64,000 nucleotides of DNA from Halocafeteria seosinensis. Its lineage: Eukaryota > Sar > Bigyra > Bicosoecida. Location of the stretch: the NCBI GenBank assembly GCA_001687465.1, contig LVLI01000110.1, positions 1-64,000 on the forward strand, read 5' to 3'. Below are positions 48,543 through 62,700 of this stretch, one piece after another. The position numbers and the translations under genes were made by a program. How positions within the stretch are numbered: the first letter of the stretch is position 1; the number at the start of each line of letters is the position of its first letter. The notes under the pieces are model-generated. The model did no database searches and was not told where the DNA came from. It was given only the letters and a program-made list of their open reading frames with translations.

Positions 48543-48967
48543 ATGCTTATTGTCTCTGGCAGTACAGCCATGAACGTAGAAAACTCGTTTAAGAAGTGGT
48601 AGACAACACCGGCGACACGAAGGTTCCAGTAATTCGAGCAAGAGGTCATCTATTCTCCATGGTGCATCACGTTTACATCCAGATACCAACGACGCATCCA
48701 CGGTCTATCCCAAACACTGCATGGCTGAATCAATCACGGCTAAAAACTGAGGGGGACAACGCTAAACGAACGTGCAGCTTTGAACCAGACCGAGCAATTT
48801 TTTCTTTCAGGGAACAAATCAAGGTGTTGTGAAGTCGTCGACCGACTCTCCCGTGGGGAGTTTGATGGTCAATTGTGGCTTGTATGGGAAGAATGAAGGG
48901 ATAGTACGTGCGCATGTTTGTAGATTGTGTTTGTGGTAACCTGTGGTAGGGAAAAGTGAAGGGAACA
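48543..48967. other. divergent promoter region
   Basis: Lies between the start codons of the disordered-protein gene (minus) and the neurochondrin-like gene (plus). The minus frame remains open to about 48700, possibly part of a longer N-terminus. Nothing else seen. Confidence 0.45.
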
Positions 48968-51900
48968 ATGGCATCCAAGTCAAACAAAAGCGTGCGGTTT
49001 GCAGCTTCACAAGAGCACGAGACGCTTGCTTCCACTTATACAGCACCAGAGGATGCGAATCAGGGCTCTACATCTCCAGTCAACGGCGAACAAGAGAATC
49101 ACTCTTCGGACAAGGGGGAGAAAGAGGAAAACTCGCCATGGGAAACGGCTATTCGCTCGCTAGAATCTGATTCCATGGAGGAGAAACTTGTGGGACTCTT
49201 CATTGTCACGCGCTTTGTGATTCCCACGGAGAGAACAGGGGCTCTACAGGGCGAGGAGAAACGCCAACTTATCCGACTATTTCATGCGACAACCCCTCAA
49301 TTCCTCCAAGAGCTATTGCTACCGTTCGAAACGGGAGTTCGAGGAGGCACTGGCAGTCTCAGTTCGGAGCATTTAACCAATGTAGCATTATTGTGCATAG
49401 GGTTCTTTGCTCAAGAGGCGGATCTGGTTCCACATCTATGCGACCTCCTTCCTGACCTTGTCGAGACATCGAGAGTGTTAAAGGATGCTCTCACCGAGCA
49501 CAGCTCTCATGATCAGGAACAACTGGAAACATTGATGAACTTGGCCTGTGTATGCACAGATGTGTGCTCACAGTTTTCACAGCATGGCACCGATTTTCAG
49601 GTTTGTGCTTTTTTCCTCAAAGGTGTATTTTTCTATTAAGTATACGTGTCCTTCGCCTTCATTGTTCACAGGATTTTCCGTGGGGTGTGCTAACACAGTT
49701 CGCAACCAATACGGCCCAGGTTTTTGCTACCACTTGCAGTACCGAATCACGTTTTCCAAATGAGAGAAAGCAGGAACTGCAAAGTAGTCTGGAAGAACAG
49801 TTGCGTAAGCTACAGCAACTGTTTGCTATCGCATATGAAGGAAACGATATGGACGCTTTTGATATCATGACGCCCTCCGCACTTGCGAATTTGTTCGAGA
49901 TACTGGGGATGCGCTACTCGGTAGCTCCCCAAAGAACCCTTGAGAGCGTTTTGCAGAGCTGCATCTCGTGGTGTCAGCTTAGTCCCTACCCAGTAAACAA
50001 GCTTACTAGGTCGGAGCCGTATTACACGCATGCTGTGCCGTTGGTGAGGAAGGTGATCCAAAACTTCCTGCAGAGCAGGCTGCCCGACGGCCTCCGTCAA
50101 AAGATACTTCATCTGGTTGCAGGGTTAACGCAACTATTTTCTGCAAAGTGGATGGTCGCACAGATGAAGGAACTTTCAGTCCAGGACACAACTGGTGGAT
50201 CCAGCCGTGAAAATGGCGGTGGCGGTGTTGCCAGCAATATCAAGTTTTTGCTTTTGGTTATTCGCCTTAGCGGGATCGAGCTAAAAGTATCGCTTGACTC
50301 GGTCGAGTCGTACCTGGTTCAAAGCTCAGAAGAAGGGGGTGTGACAGGCTCTGACGTATCGGAAGAGATGGAAAAGTCGTCAACTACAAAAATAATCGAA
50401 GAACGCGAAATGACATCGATAGCCTCTGGCAGATACTCGGGAAACTTTGGCGAGTCCGGGGCCTCTCACGTGCCTGAAGATTTGCGGCCACCTAAGAGTG
50501 TCCCATACAAGACTGTTGCCCCTCTTACTAGAGAACAGCGAGCGAAAAAAGCATTTGAAGAATACGAGGCAATTTCGATGACTGTTGTTTGTTGCGGGAC
50601 AATTCTTGAGCATGCAATGTCCCTTGTCTCTCGTTATGCCAGTGTAGAACCGTCCAATGGTTCAGGCTGGCAGGATTGTTTGAGTGGACTAGACTACGAG
50701 ACCATAGGGTCATTGAAGTCCTCCTTCCATAGCCCGCTGGAGGTCTGTCACGCATTTTTACAGGCAATACAGGAGAGCGAACTCTACAATGACATAGTCT
50801 TTGACCCGGATTCCGGTGTCCCAACGAATGCGCAGGTGGATGTGTCAAACGCTGTGTGGGCATCGTGGGAAGACTCCAGTGCTTTAACGTTGCGCAGTTG
50901 CCGCTCTAGTGCCGTTGCTTTATTGTGCTCATCACTGTCGAAATTTATTTGCACCTTTGCCTACGAAGATACTGAAGCGTATGCTGTCGAAATAGGCGAA
51001 ATTGTGGACATACTGATGCGCCAAAAGGCAGTGTCTTTGGACTCCGTTGTTGAAACTGAGGGTTTACATATGACTCAGAGAATCCGGCTAGCCAGTATGC
51101 TTCCTATGATCAGTGGTTGCGGGATAACCGCTTTAGATGTGCCAGTTATAAATTTCTTTTCGGTGGCGACGAGTAGATTACACCAGGAATCCTTTAGATC
51201 TAGTTTCCAATACTCCAAGGGTGACGTTATCTGTTTGAATTGGCTGAGCGATTGGTCTCGTGCTGTTGCGGTAGGAATAATGGACGTCCAAAGCAGAGAG
51301 GAGGGGAGTAACCAAGGGCTTCCGCAAGCGCTGTCTTCTTGGTCCCTGGACTCTTCGTCCACAGCCATTCAACTTCTAATCATGTTAAACGAGTATTATT
51401 CTGTGAGTAAGAAAAAAGCCCAAGGAAATCCTCTTGATCGGCAACACTTTCACAGAGTTGTCAGTGCTTTGCAACGGTTAGATGACAGAGTGAAGACACA
51501 CGCCAAGTATTTATACAGAAGTGATAACAGCCATGACATATTTCTTGCGTTCGTTCATTGGACACACAATCTGGCCTGTTTACTATGTGACGTTTTCGAT
51601 TTGGATTGTCAATTCGAGTGGAGTGCGCGACAGTTGTTTGACAAGGCAACTTCACTGCGAGTATTGAGGAGCATTGGAACAGCTACAGCATGTCCCTTGT
51701 GGAAATTAAATATGAATCATAGCCAAGACTTTCCGGATGAGACGTACAGCAGGCTATGGGAAAGTCTAGTCGACCGCATAAGGAGACTGTGCCAACAAAA
51801 TTCGAAGTATTCTCAATCGTTCCGCTCCCTGTTCAAAGAGCCCCTTCATCGTTCTGTTGGGAGCAAATTAGAAGAATACATTCGTTTGGTTGCCGCGGAG

Positions 51901-52062
51901 AACAACAGTGATGCGGTGAAATTAGATCGCAACGGTAGCATCATGGATTGGATTCGGAAGCAACTAAGCAGTTTGGGCCTTGAGTCAGCCACACAGATGG
52001 ATATTCACATAGAAGTAGAACGGCTAGATAGCCTTATATCATCTCTCGAAAGTGTCCTTTAA
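48968..52062 (+). CDS. neurochondrin-like helical-repeat protein
   Basis: Two exons: 48968-49600 and 49672-52062, 1007 aa. After a disordered 55-residue start, WETAIRSLESDSMEEKLVGL and FIVTRFVIPTE, then PQFLQELLLPFETGV, then SSEHLTNVALLCIGFFAQE follow the order seen at the N-terminus of neurochondrin (per-item repeat, LLVTK, FLxRLL, xxLxxALxCF). The rest is alpha-helical, as expected for an ARM-like solenoid. Animal neurochondrin (about 730 aa) is a cytoplasmic adaptor; homologues occur in other eukaryotes with little functional data. The 1007-aa length is greater, through disordered insertions. The assignment rests on the N-terminal 200 residues and is moderate. Confidence 0.65.
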
Positions 52063-53291
52063 CGATGATGTTGGAAAATTTTTATAACAGAAAGTCTCCT
52101 TACTATGCGCATAAGTTGGTTACAACTGTTGTGTAAATTACACAAGTCTAACTAGGAACATGGCGCGTGCCTGGATCTTCATACGAAGCACCTGTTTAAG
52201 TACCTGTGGCTGATCTGCACGTCGTTAACCAAGAACTGCCCGCAATTCCGCCGCGAGTAATGTCCTATTTTGGCGCAACCTACTCGAGGAGATTCTTCAG
52301 AGGAATTGAGGAATAGCTCGTGCATTTACTTGGACTAGTGTGACCACTGGGATGGGGTTGGGACTTTCCACATGCTCTGTGTAGAATGGGGGCGATCCCA
52401 TCGACATTTCCTCAGCATGGGACAGAAGCTGTCTGGGGACGTTGGAATTCCACAATGTATTTTCTCAATAGAGGGAGTCACTGTTGACCAACGGGACACA
52501 AAACAAGGAAGCTCGGGGACAAGCAGAAGAAACTTTCAAAGAAAGAGTTCCCGGCTTTACTGCACACGAGGTCATTGGATATGGGTCTTGTCTATAGCGT
52601 GATATCATCCCAATCACAGCAATATTTCTTATTCCCCTGCAGTGAGTTGGGAAACCAGCAGACAATCAACGCGGACCTTAAATTCATTCCAGCCGTCTTG
52701 CATAATCAATAGAGCGAAACTAGCAGTAGATTAAATGTAGTAAAGCTTTGCTTGCCAGTTCCCCTATGAATCTTTAACGATGTATTTCAGGAAGGAACCA
52801 TCCGCCAGGGAAGGCACTCCTATTCGTCGGTATAATGGAAAGCAGAGGTAGATTTGATGTCCCCTGTGCGACGGTTTCTTTTAGCCGTGAGTTTAGGCCA
52901 CACACAATGTATTACGCTATGTAATTACGTACACAAGGATGTAAGTGTTATTTTCTGTATCCTCGTAGATTCATGCTGATATACTCATGCTGGCTTCAAC
53001 TTACGTAACCTGTGTTTGTAGTGCAACAGACGGACGTCTCTTACACCGGGGATAGAGAGATAAGCGTCTGAAGTGCTCGTTTACTCAACCTCCAGAGCAA
53101 TACGGGTTTTTACTTATCACGCCATTCGCTAAGATTAAGACGGCCCAGAAGTGCAGACTCTGAGACACCGCACGGCCTTTGCTGTTTCCCTTCCTTCCTG
53201 TGACAATAATAAAATAGCCATTCATTAATGGTTCGATTCCACAGGAGATAACAGGCATGGCAAGTTTCTGGAGTACGATGTATCTAAGCCT
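52063..53291. other. 1.2-kb intergenic stretch, no gene recognised
   Basis: Tail-to-tail spacer between the neurochondrin-like gene (plus) and the Mpv17-like gene (minus), so it need contain no promoter. Short open frames of 66-76 codons have no recognisable content. It is the longest convergent spacer in the window and might hide an RNA gene that I cannot see. Confidence 0.45.
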
Positions 53292-54127
53292 TCAATCCTC
53301 GTTTTCCTGATTTTCCTGCGTTTTCGTTTCTACCATTTCTTTAAGTTCCTCAGGGTTGTCTCCAAGGTTGCGATTAGTTGCCCAGCTCAAATAACCATTC
53401 CAGATGACGGAGACAAAGTTTGCAAATATAACTTGAAAGTGGAGAGGCATGAGCGAGAAATTGATCATCTGAATTGAGCAAACGCATGACAAACCCTACT
53501 ACAAGTAGAGGTTTTGTTAAGGAACTAGGCACGTACCTGTGCGGGTATCCATAGCTTCCAGTTAGCCACAATGGCTTCAGGCCAGTAGAGCGTTAAGCGT
53601 TCCTGTATTTCATCCGCTTTGCCTTGGATGGTGGCCATGTACACAAATACAGTTGCCACAAAAGTTGGCGCAAAGATAAACTGATCCATCAACAGCCTCT
53701 TGAGAATACTCGTCCACGAGCGTCCTGGTATGAACGTTGCTAGGAAGCCGTACCAGCAGTGAAGCACTGGTCCAATGAGAAAGCATCCTAGCGAGCCCAC
53801 TTCCACGGTGCGTCGTAGACTGAATTCCTTGTCCTCAAAAGCTAGCTGACAGATTAAATCCCCACCAACTGCCAGCACCGTGCTTGACACCATCTTGGTT
53901 ATTAAAGGCTGCTCCTCGAGGTAGTAATTATACTTGGTCCAAAGTCGCCTCCATACCCCTATAGAAGTATTGCTTGACGACGACATCATTCGCTGTTGTA
54001 TTGGGTGGACATTCTGTAGTCTGTATACCAAGAGGTGCTTCCTGGTAACGGAAGAACATAAACGTCCTGGAGGCATGCAGAGCCCCTGTATGGAGTGAGG
54101 ACGGAAGGATATCACCCTGGAGAGCAT
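53292..54127 (-). CDS. Mpv17/PMP22-family membrane protein, probably mitochondrial
   Basis: Two exons: 53537-54127 and 53292-53468, 255 aa. The first 50 residues are Arg/Ser-rich without acids, typical of a mitochondrial presequence. Four membrane segments follow. Family marks are YYLEEQPLITKMVSSTVLAV, GDLICQ, the GPVLHCWYGFL loop, KRLLMDQFIFAP, WPEAIVANWKLWIPAQ and the closing FANFVSVIWNGYLSW. Mpv17/Sym1 proteins form a channel of the inner mitochondrial membrane that affects mitochondrial DNA maintenance; PMP22/PXMP2 relatives are peroxisomal, and the presequence favours mitochondria. The junction falls exactly between WIPAQ and MINF, a conserved seam of the family. Confidence 0.9.
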
Positions 54128-54160
54128 TTTTCGCTCCTTTTATTGTGGAACCAATCGATC

Positions 54161-54192
54161 GAGAGAGAGAGAGAGAGAGAAAGAAAAAGAGA
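54161..54192 (+). repeat. (GA)n purine microsatellite
   Basis: Ten uninterrupted GA units followed by an imperfect AG/A purine tract, about 35 bp upstream of the Mpv17-like start codon. Confidence 0.9.
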
Positions 54193-54403
54193 GATGAAGA
54201 GGATCATGAGCACAACGAGAACTGCGGTAATATGGTATGTAGCAGTAACAATCCGATTCACTAACAATGTCTACTAGATATGCCAAATGTTGGTACGAAG
54301 TGCTACTCCACCCGGGTACCGGGCAGCAACAGTCTAGCGTTGAAGCAACTGTGAGCCTTGTAGCGCGGTTTATTCAATCGGCTACAAGAATCCACATCTT
54401 CAT

Positions 54404-55730
54404 TTATTTAATTGCACCTTTTCCCGAAAACATGGATTCATTCTTACCCGCGGCCACAGAGGGAGGTATACTGACGGTGACTGTATCCGCAAGTTTCGCA
54501 TATTCAGTAATGTATTCTCCGTCAGCCTTCGTGTAAGTATCACCAAAGTACTTGTTTTGGTTCTTTTGAAGAAATCGTAGGAATTCTGTAATCTTCTTAT
54601 GGAAGGCTTTATGATCCTTCTTCGTTAACTTAGTATGGATTAAGAGCTGAGGGAGTTTGACTGTGTACATAACACCTATGTTGTCAAACGATCTGAATAG
54701 CACGTATCAAGAAAATGCCTTACCAAATAAACGAAGCAAATGTTCGGCTCCATAAATTTCTGAAAGGGGTCTCGGTTCTCCTTCGGGTGTGCAAATCTGG
54801 TTCCGGAGGCTTTCCTCCACCACTGAGTCTTCCTCTTTATCCTTGCCTTCGGCGATTTGCCTTTGTTGCTTAACGATGTTTTCGTATTGGGGTCGTTCAA
54901 AACGGTATAAAAGAAATGCTCCAATCGCCCTGTCAAAATATAGTCGGAGACCTTCAATAAAACCTCTAAGGCTACTATCATCCTGTTCTTGGCCCTCTTT
55001 GTGTGCTATATAATCCCGGAAAATAGCGGCTACAGAAGGGCTTCCCTCCTCTTCGCCGTTGGATTTTGGAATCTTCACCAGCGATCTTCGCTTTGTGACA
55101 TTCTGTAAGATACAGATTCCAGTATTTCATATTCGACATCAACTATTGATAGAATCCCCCCCATACCTCCCAGTCGTGTACGATGAGCCGCCTAAGAGCA
55201 TAAGTGATTGGTAACTTTACTGCTTCCACGTCTTTGTATTCTTCCCCCTGTATACGACAATGTTGAATAAAACTGATCGATACTTGATGCAATACAGATT
55301 CACGTACTACCCTTACCTCCTCTGCTTCCGATTCTTCATCATCGCTGTCCACATCTGCAGCCGCGGACGAGCCTCTGGTTTCCGAAGCCGTGCGCTTTCG
55401 TCCACTCGCACGGCCTCCTCGTCCTCCTCGTCCACTTTTGGAAGAAGATGACGATCCCTTCTTACCACCAGAGCCGGAAGACTGCCGGGCTGCCTTCCTT
55501 TGGGCCTTCATTTCCGCCATAATCTTGTCTTTGAGCTTCTTCGTCTCCTCGTTGATGGGCATGATGCGGTCGGATGCCACCCATTCATCCCATTTTTTCG
55601 CCCATCCGTGATAATGAACGAAATAGTGAGGGTCTCCCGTTTTATCAGTCTCCTTCTCCATGACCTTGGCTTCGTAAAGCTGGTTCATGTGGTAAGCAAA
55701 GACCTTATCCCCCACTTGCAACTCAGCCAT
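54404..55730 (-). CDS. MORF4L1: MRG15/Eaf3-like chromo-barrel protein
   Basis: Four exons: 55317-55730, 55167-55247, 54724-55102, 54404-54675, 381 aa. A chromo barrel lies at about 5-65 (VFAYHMNQLYEAKVMEKE and HYFVHYHGWAKKWDEWV, with the aromatic cage Tyr/Trp). A Lys/Arg/Gly/Ser linker (about 75-135) resembles a nuclear signal. The MRG domain fills the rest: KLPITYALRRLIVHDWE, then LRLYFDRAIGAFLLYRFERPQY, then YGAEHLLRLFG and VMYTVKLPQLL. MRG15/Eaf3 reads H3K36 methylation and serves NuA4-type acetyltransferase and Rpd3S/Sin3 deacetylase complexes. The MRG domain has a modest insertion (KIPKSNGEEEGSPS). The gene carries its start immediately at 55730. Confidence 0.92.
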
Positions 55731-56034
55731 TGTCTTGGATGCTCTCTACGGTTTGAACGACCACTCCAATAGCAGAAGACTCTCCATCCAATAAACGCTG
55801 CTTACAAAGATGCAAATCAATCCCAATGCAACTCATCCACTCAACAATTAAATATTATTGGGAAGTTTTAGTTGAGACGGTTAACTTGGGTTCCACGTAG
55901 CCCCGCCCCACCGCAGCAAGTTACTCCATCATAGAAAGCAAGACGGCGGCGTGTCAAAAAATTATTGAGGAAAAGGCTTTACAAATATAATAGTGGTATG
56001 GATGTCGGTATATTTTCCTACGAGTAGCGAGAGG
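55731..56034. other. intergenic, nothing recognised
   Basis: About 300 bp between the MRG15-like start and the stop of the small coiled-coil gene, both on the minus strand. Contains the MRG15 promoter by position. Moderately AT-rich with no open frame of note. Confidence 0.5.
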
Positions 56035-57007
56035 CTACGACGTGGATTCTTGCTTTCTCCGTAATGAGTCATAAAACTTGACAGACTCTGGGGGATTCCT
56101 GTAGGGCTGACTCTTAGCATCCATTGAATAACCCCGCTCAACACGCAGTTGAGCAGATACCATCTTTTTCCTCAGCGCTGCGTCCTTCTTTCTTATCGAA
56201 TGAATATTATGGTCCGTTGATCGAATGAACTGCCAAACGACAGTTAAAGAAGCTTAAACCCAGGCACACACGGGAATGCGAAAAAGCCGTACCTCATTTA
56301 ACTTCCCTTCAGCTTCATGCAAGGAAGCGCGAATGTCTGCTGCTTGACGTTCTCTTTCTTTCTTCGCTTTTTCGATGGGCGCCATTCTTTGCTTCACCTC
56401 CTCGATTTGTCTGTCATAGTCTGCTACTTGAGCTCTGTATCACCGCGCATACGGCTTTACACTGCCATGAAGCCACATATTCGAAGAGAATATACATACT
56501 CGTATTTATCAATGTTCTCCTGGACATTTTTCCTGTATCTCCTCAATGTCTTAACCGAATCGTCCAGACCTCTGACCTGTCGGTTTAGCTGACCTGGCAC
56601 TTTTGCCGCCTGGGAAGAATTTACGCCAGGGTGCACGCCAGAACAAGATAAGGCCACAACAAAGTAAAGATACCTACCTGCTTTAATTTCACCAGCAACT
56701 CTTGTATCTCTTGCTGCAAGGAGCCATGAAACACCACACAATATACACTGTGAAGCAGAACTGCGTCTCCACAAAATTGCCGTTTATCCAGAGCTTACGT
56801 TGCTGTCCGCCACAGTATCATAAACGTCCTTATCTCTTCCCGGATACCTGCCCCGGTATCAAATAACACAGAATCAGTGCACATCCACCTCATTGCACGG
56901 AATATGAGCTTGCATACAAACCTTCTGCGATGCCGCTGGCGTCCCCCACTCGCTGCCGAGCCTCCTGTGCGCATCGGGGAGAAAGCAGGTCCTCCCGACG
57001 ATTCCAT
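56035..57007 (-). CDS. small coiled-coil protein in six exons
   Basis: Six exons: 56922-57007, 56799-56847, 56678-56713, 56500-56609, 56293-56434, 56035-56229, 205 aa; one exon is only 36 nt. After a Gly/Ser/Arg-rich start of about 33 residues, the protein is almost entirely helical: QEIQELLVKLKQAAKVPGQ, then DDSVKTLRRYRKNVQENIDK, then AQVADYDRQIEEVKQRM, then RQAADIRASLHEAEGKLNE. The final basic part ends with RNPPESVKFYDSLRR. Every junction keeps frame and heptad pattern, which supports the model. No family recognised. Size and shape would fit a subunit of a small coiled-coil complex, but that is guesswork. Confidence 0.65.
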
Positions 57008-57355
57008 TTTGCTATTTCTTATACCACTACACACACAAACCGTATTCAAACCATTCCCAACACCACGAGCAGCTCACCGCTTGGTGTTGGTGTGTGTATA
57101 AGACGTTGAAGTTAGGTTGCGCAGCAGCTACTTCAAGCTCTGTTCACAACACGCGGCTGCAGCCTCCGGGAGAGTTTGGCAGACTGGTTGTAATACACTA
57201 CACACCACGGCAATTGGCATTCCGGTAGGATCCGTTCATCCCCAAGAAGAAGATCCAATCTCAGCGTCCGTTTGCTGTTTGATCACTTATAGAGATCGTA
57301 GTGTATCTGTTTGCGTATCTTGTCCATTCCATAGAAGAAGACTGCTGCAATTATC
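57008..57355. other. divergent promoter of coiled-coil and GPI genes
   Basis: About 350 bp between two outward-facing start codons. No coding feature seen. It should hold both promoters and leaders. Confidence 0.5.
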
Positions 57356-59754
<2,399 letters not shown>

Positions 59755-59768
59755 ATGTAATTCAACGT

Positions 59769-62700
59769 TTATTTCTTCTTCCCCGGTGCCGGGATTTTTA
59801 TTTGAGTTGTAGTGTCAAGCCATGTGGCTCCATTGTCTATGCTAAAATACACCTCCACATTCCCAGTAGGGCACTCTTGTGCACTTTCCGGTAAGTTCCC
59901 CGTAAACGTTAGTTGACCGGTGGTTTCACCACTTTCCATTAGAGCATTGTGGCTATCTTCACCGAGTGTCAGCTGCACGGTAAAGGAAGGTACATCCTCA
60001 GCCCCTGTCAGGAGAGTTACAAACTGGAAGCGCTCGATGAGTGCAGACTGGGGTATCGACAAATTATCATCCTGGGGCAACGTCCCCCATCCTTTAGTCT
60101 CTATAGATATCTCTCCACCCAATGCAAGCTTTTTTGGGCCTACACCGGTGACAGTAATATGTTTGTTAGGATCCCAGAGGAGAGCTAAAGGCGTCTTGAC
60201 GGATTCGGAAACCGTGACATAGCCAAATCCGTTGAGCGATACGTCCATACACAAAATACTTGGTGTAGATGCTTCCAGGTTCGTCTGTGCTAACCAATTA
60301 AGAACGTGTAGGGAGGGAAGAAAAACAGAAAGTGTTTGATTTGTAGTATCCATAGCAACCTGATCCCAGTTGTTTACGGATAAGGAGCCATCAATTGACC
60401 TTAAGCGAACACGGATATTTTCCGGATTGATGTGTTCTCCAAACCAATCTGTAGCGGGACATGCTTTTAGAACGACTTTTCCACCCTCTTTTGGATCCAC
60501 AAAACATTGAGAAGAGCATTCAAATACACCGGAGTAGAGATAAAACGTGGAACTGGACGACTGGGTGAACTGCTCGACGAAGGTCACGCCACCATCTAAA
60601 GAGAGTTTCAAGTTTGCAGCCACACAAGAGGGACTGAGAGCTTTTCCGTCGATCTCATCGGTATCTTCTTCATCCTGATGCTGCTCCTCCTGCGCATCTC
60701 TCTCATCATCAGGAACTGCTCCCTCTTCGTCATTATGCACATCAGCGTTCTCACCATCGTCCGCACTCGAGGTCACCTTGGCTGGCCTCTTCAGAAAGCT
60801 AGAGCAGTCGGGTATCGATACGCAGATACTATGAGCGTTAACAGTCTGAGCAGAGACATCTACCTGCTTGTAACCCTCGATGAAGCTGTCGCATTCCAGC
60901 TTAACGATTGGGTTCTCTGAGAACCCTACGCCTCTGATATATACGCTTGTCGCAGCGTTACTTTCAACAATATGTGGTTCTATCCTGTCTATCACAGCAG
61001 GTTGAGCTTCGATTCTCTGAGTGCAGGGAAACAACTGTGGCCCACAGGGGGATACCAGAGCCTCAAGACTAAACCCCGAGGGTCGATCAGCAACCTCTTC
61101 CAACTCATCTACCTCCGCACACATATTCTCGTGAGATGACTGTTTGGACCTCATGTGTTCAAAGTATCCACAGCATTGGTCATATATGTGCCATTTCTCC
61201 TTGACATCATCATTCCCTTCTGAGATCGACGCTCGCTTGGAAGTTTTCGATCCTGGCTTGCTTCGGGAGGAGGACTTGCGGGAAGACTTGTTGGAGCCTC
61301 CCTTGTCCTTGTCCTGGGACTCGTCCGTTTCTTCGGGCCGTGGCTCACTTGGAGGACTTGGTTCATTGGGAGGTACGGGGACGGGAATTGGTCTTGCCGG
61401 AGGCGGCTCTAGCAAGTATGCTCTATCCAAGGTAAGGGAAGGAAGCGACACTTCCACGACAGCGGTGAACTTCCCTTCGGAGAAGTTCTGCTCCATATCT
61501 TGCGATGAGTCCAGCTTTTCTTCATTAGTATCATGCTCTTCATCAATTTCATCATAGTGGGCAATGAATTTCGCAGGCAAGATATCCGTGACACTGATTT
61601 CTGTATCACCCTTGAGAAGGCGAAAGCGAACGCCCACGAGATGGGTCTCCGAAGCCTCCACTTCCACATTCGCCTTTACGGAAGGATCCTCTGAAGTAAC
61701 GCATAGTCTCTCTGGAGGCTGGGTTATTCCATTTTCAATCGTGTCTGCTTCATGGTTTTCCCGTTCCTCTCGCTGATTCTCAACATACTCGATAAGAGCC
61801 ACAGCAAATGGCCGCGCGTGAGGGTCGCTTAGCATTACGGCAAATGTTGACTCGCCACTAATTCGACAACATATATTTTTCGGTGGAAGCGTGCATCGGG
61901 AGGGCTCGATAGAATTAAACTGTGGGGTAACAAAATAAGAGTGATGTACAATACCTTCCACTGCGTCTAATTCCTCCGCTCGCACAGCGTCAGAGGAAAG
62001 CACACACCGGTTGATGTCCAACTCAGCAAATTTTGTCTCTTTCATGGAGGCCTCTTGGTCGATAGCTACCTCGTTTTCAGCAGAAATTCTCCTAACATAT
62101 AACTGAACACCCATTTCACTCGCCCGACTCCCTGGAGGAATAAAACAAACAACCGTCTGGTCCTGGCATTCCAGGTCTATATCACTATTTAGTTCGGTAG
62201 ACAATGTGTAAGCCGCCGCATATTGATCCTCCACTCCGTCTGTAAGACTATCACCTTGTTCAGAATCATCTAGTTCTAAGGAATGAAGGTAGGAAAACCG
62301 CACAAATGTGTCAGGAATTCGCACCATTGAGCACTCAGGCTCATCAATCCGGAAATTCGCAGCCACAGTTCCTAGCTTATCACTGGTAAGCAGCTCCTTC
62401 TTTGAGACCCTCAACAGCGAGGGAATTTGACCGGAAAAAGAGTCCACATTTCGGCGCAGCAGCACCCGCGAGATAGTTCGCAATCCCGGACCGCTTAATA
62501 CAGCAACAGTCCCTCCATCAATGGAACTTGTTCGAGGAGTTATGTGGGTCAATTCTGCTCCGCTAGTGACTGCGATTGTATGCTTGCCAGCATGCAAAGC
62601 GGATGTCTTTCGAAAGGAGTACGAAGCAAACGAAAACCTATGGGGAGTGTGGAAAACAGCGTCTGGAGTTGGTGTCGGACGTGCGTAGTTCGTGTAGTCA

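Noticed and set aside
61144-61557. 137-codon plus-strand Ser/Gly-rich frame
   Set aside because: Antisense of the Pro-rich and Glu-rich linker of the RCC1/IPT gene.
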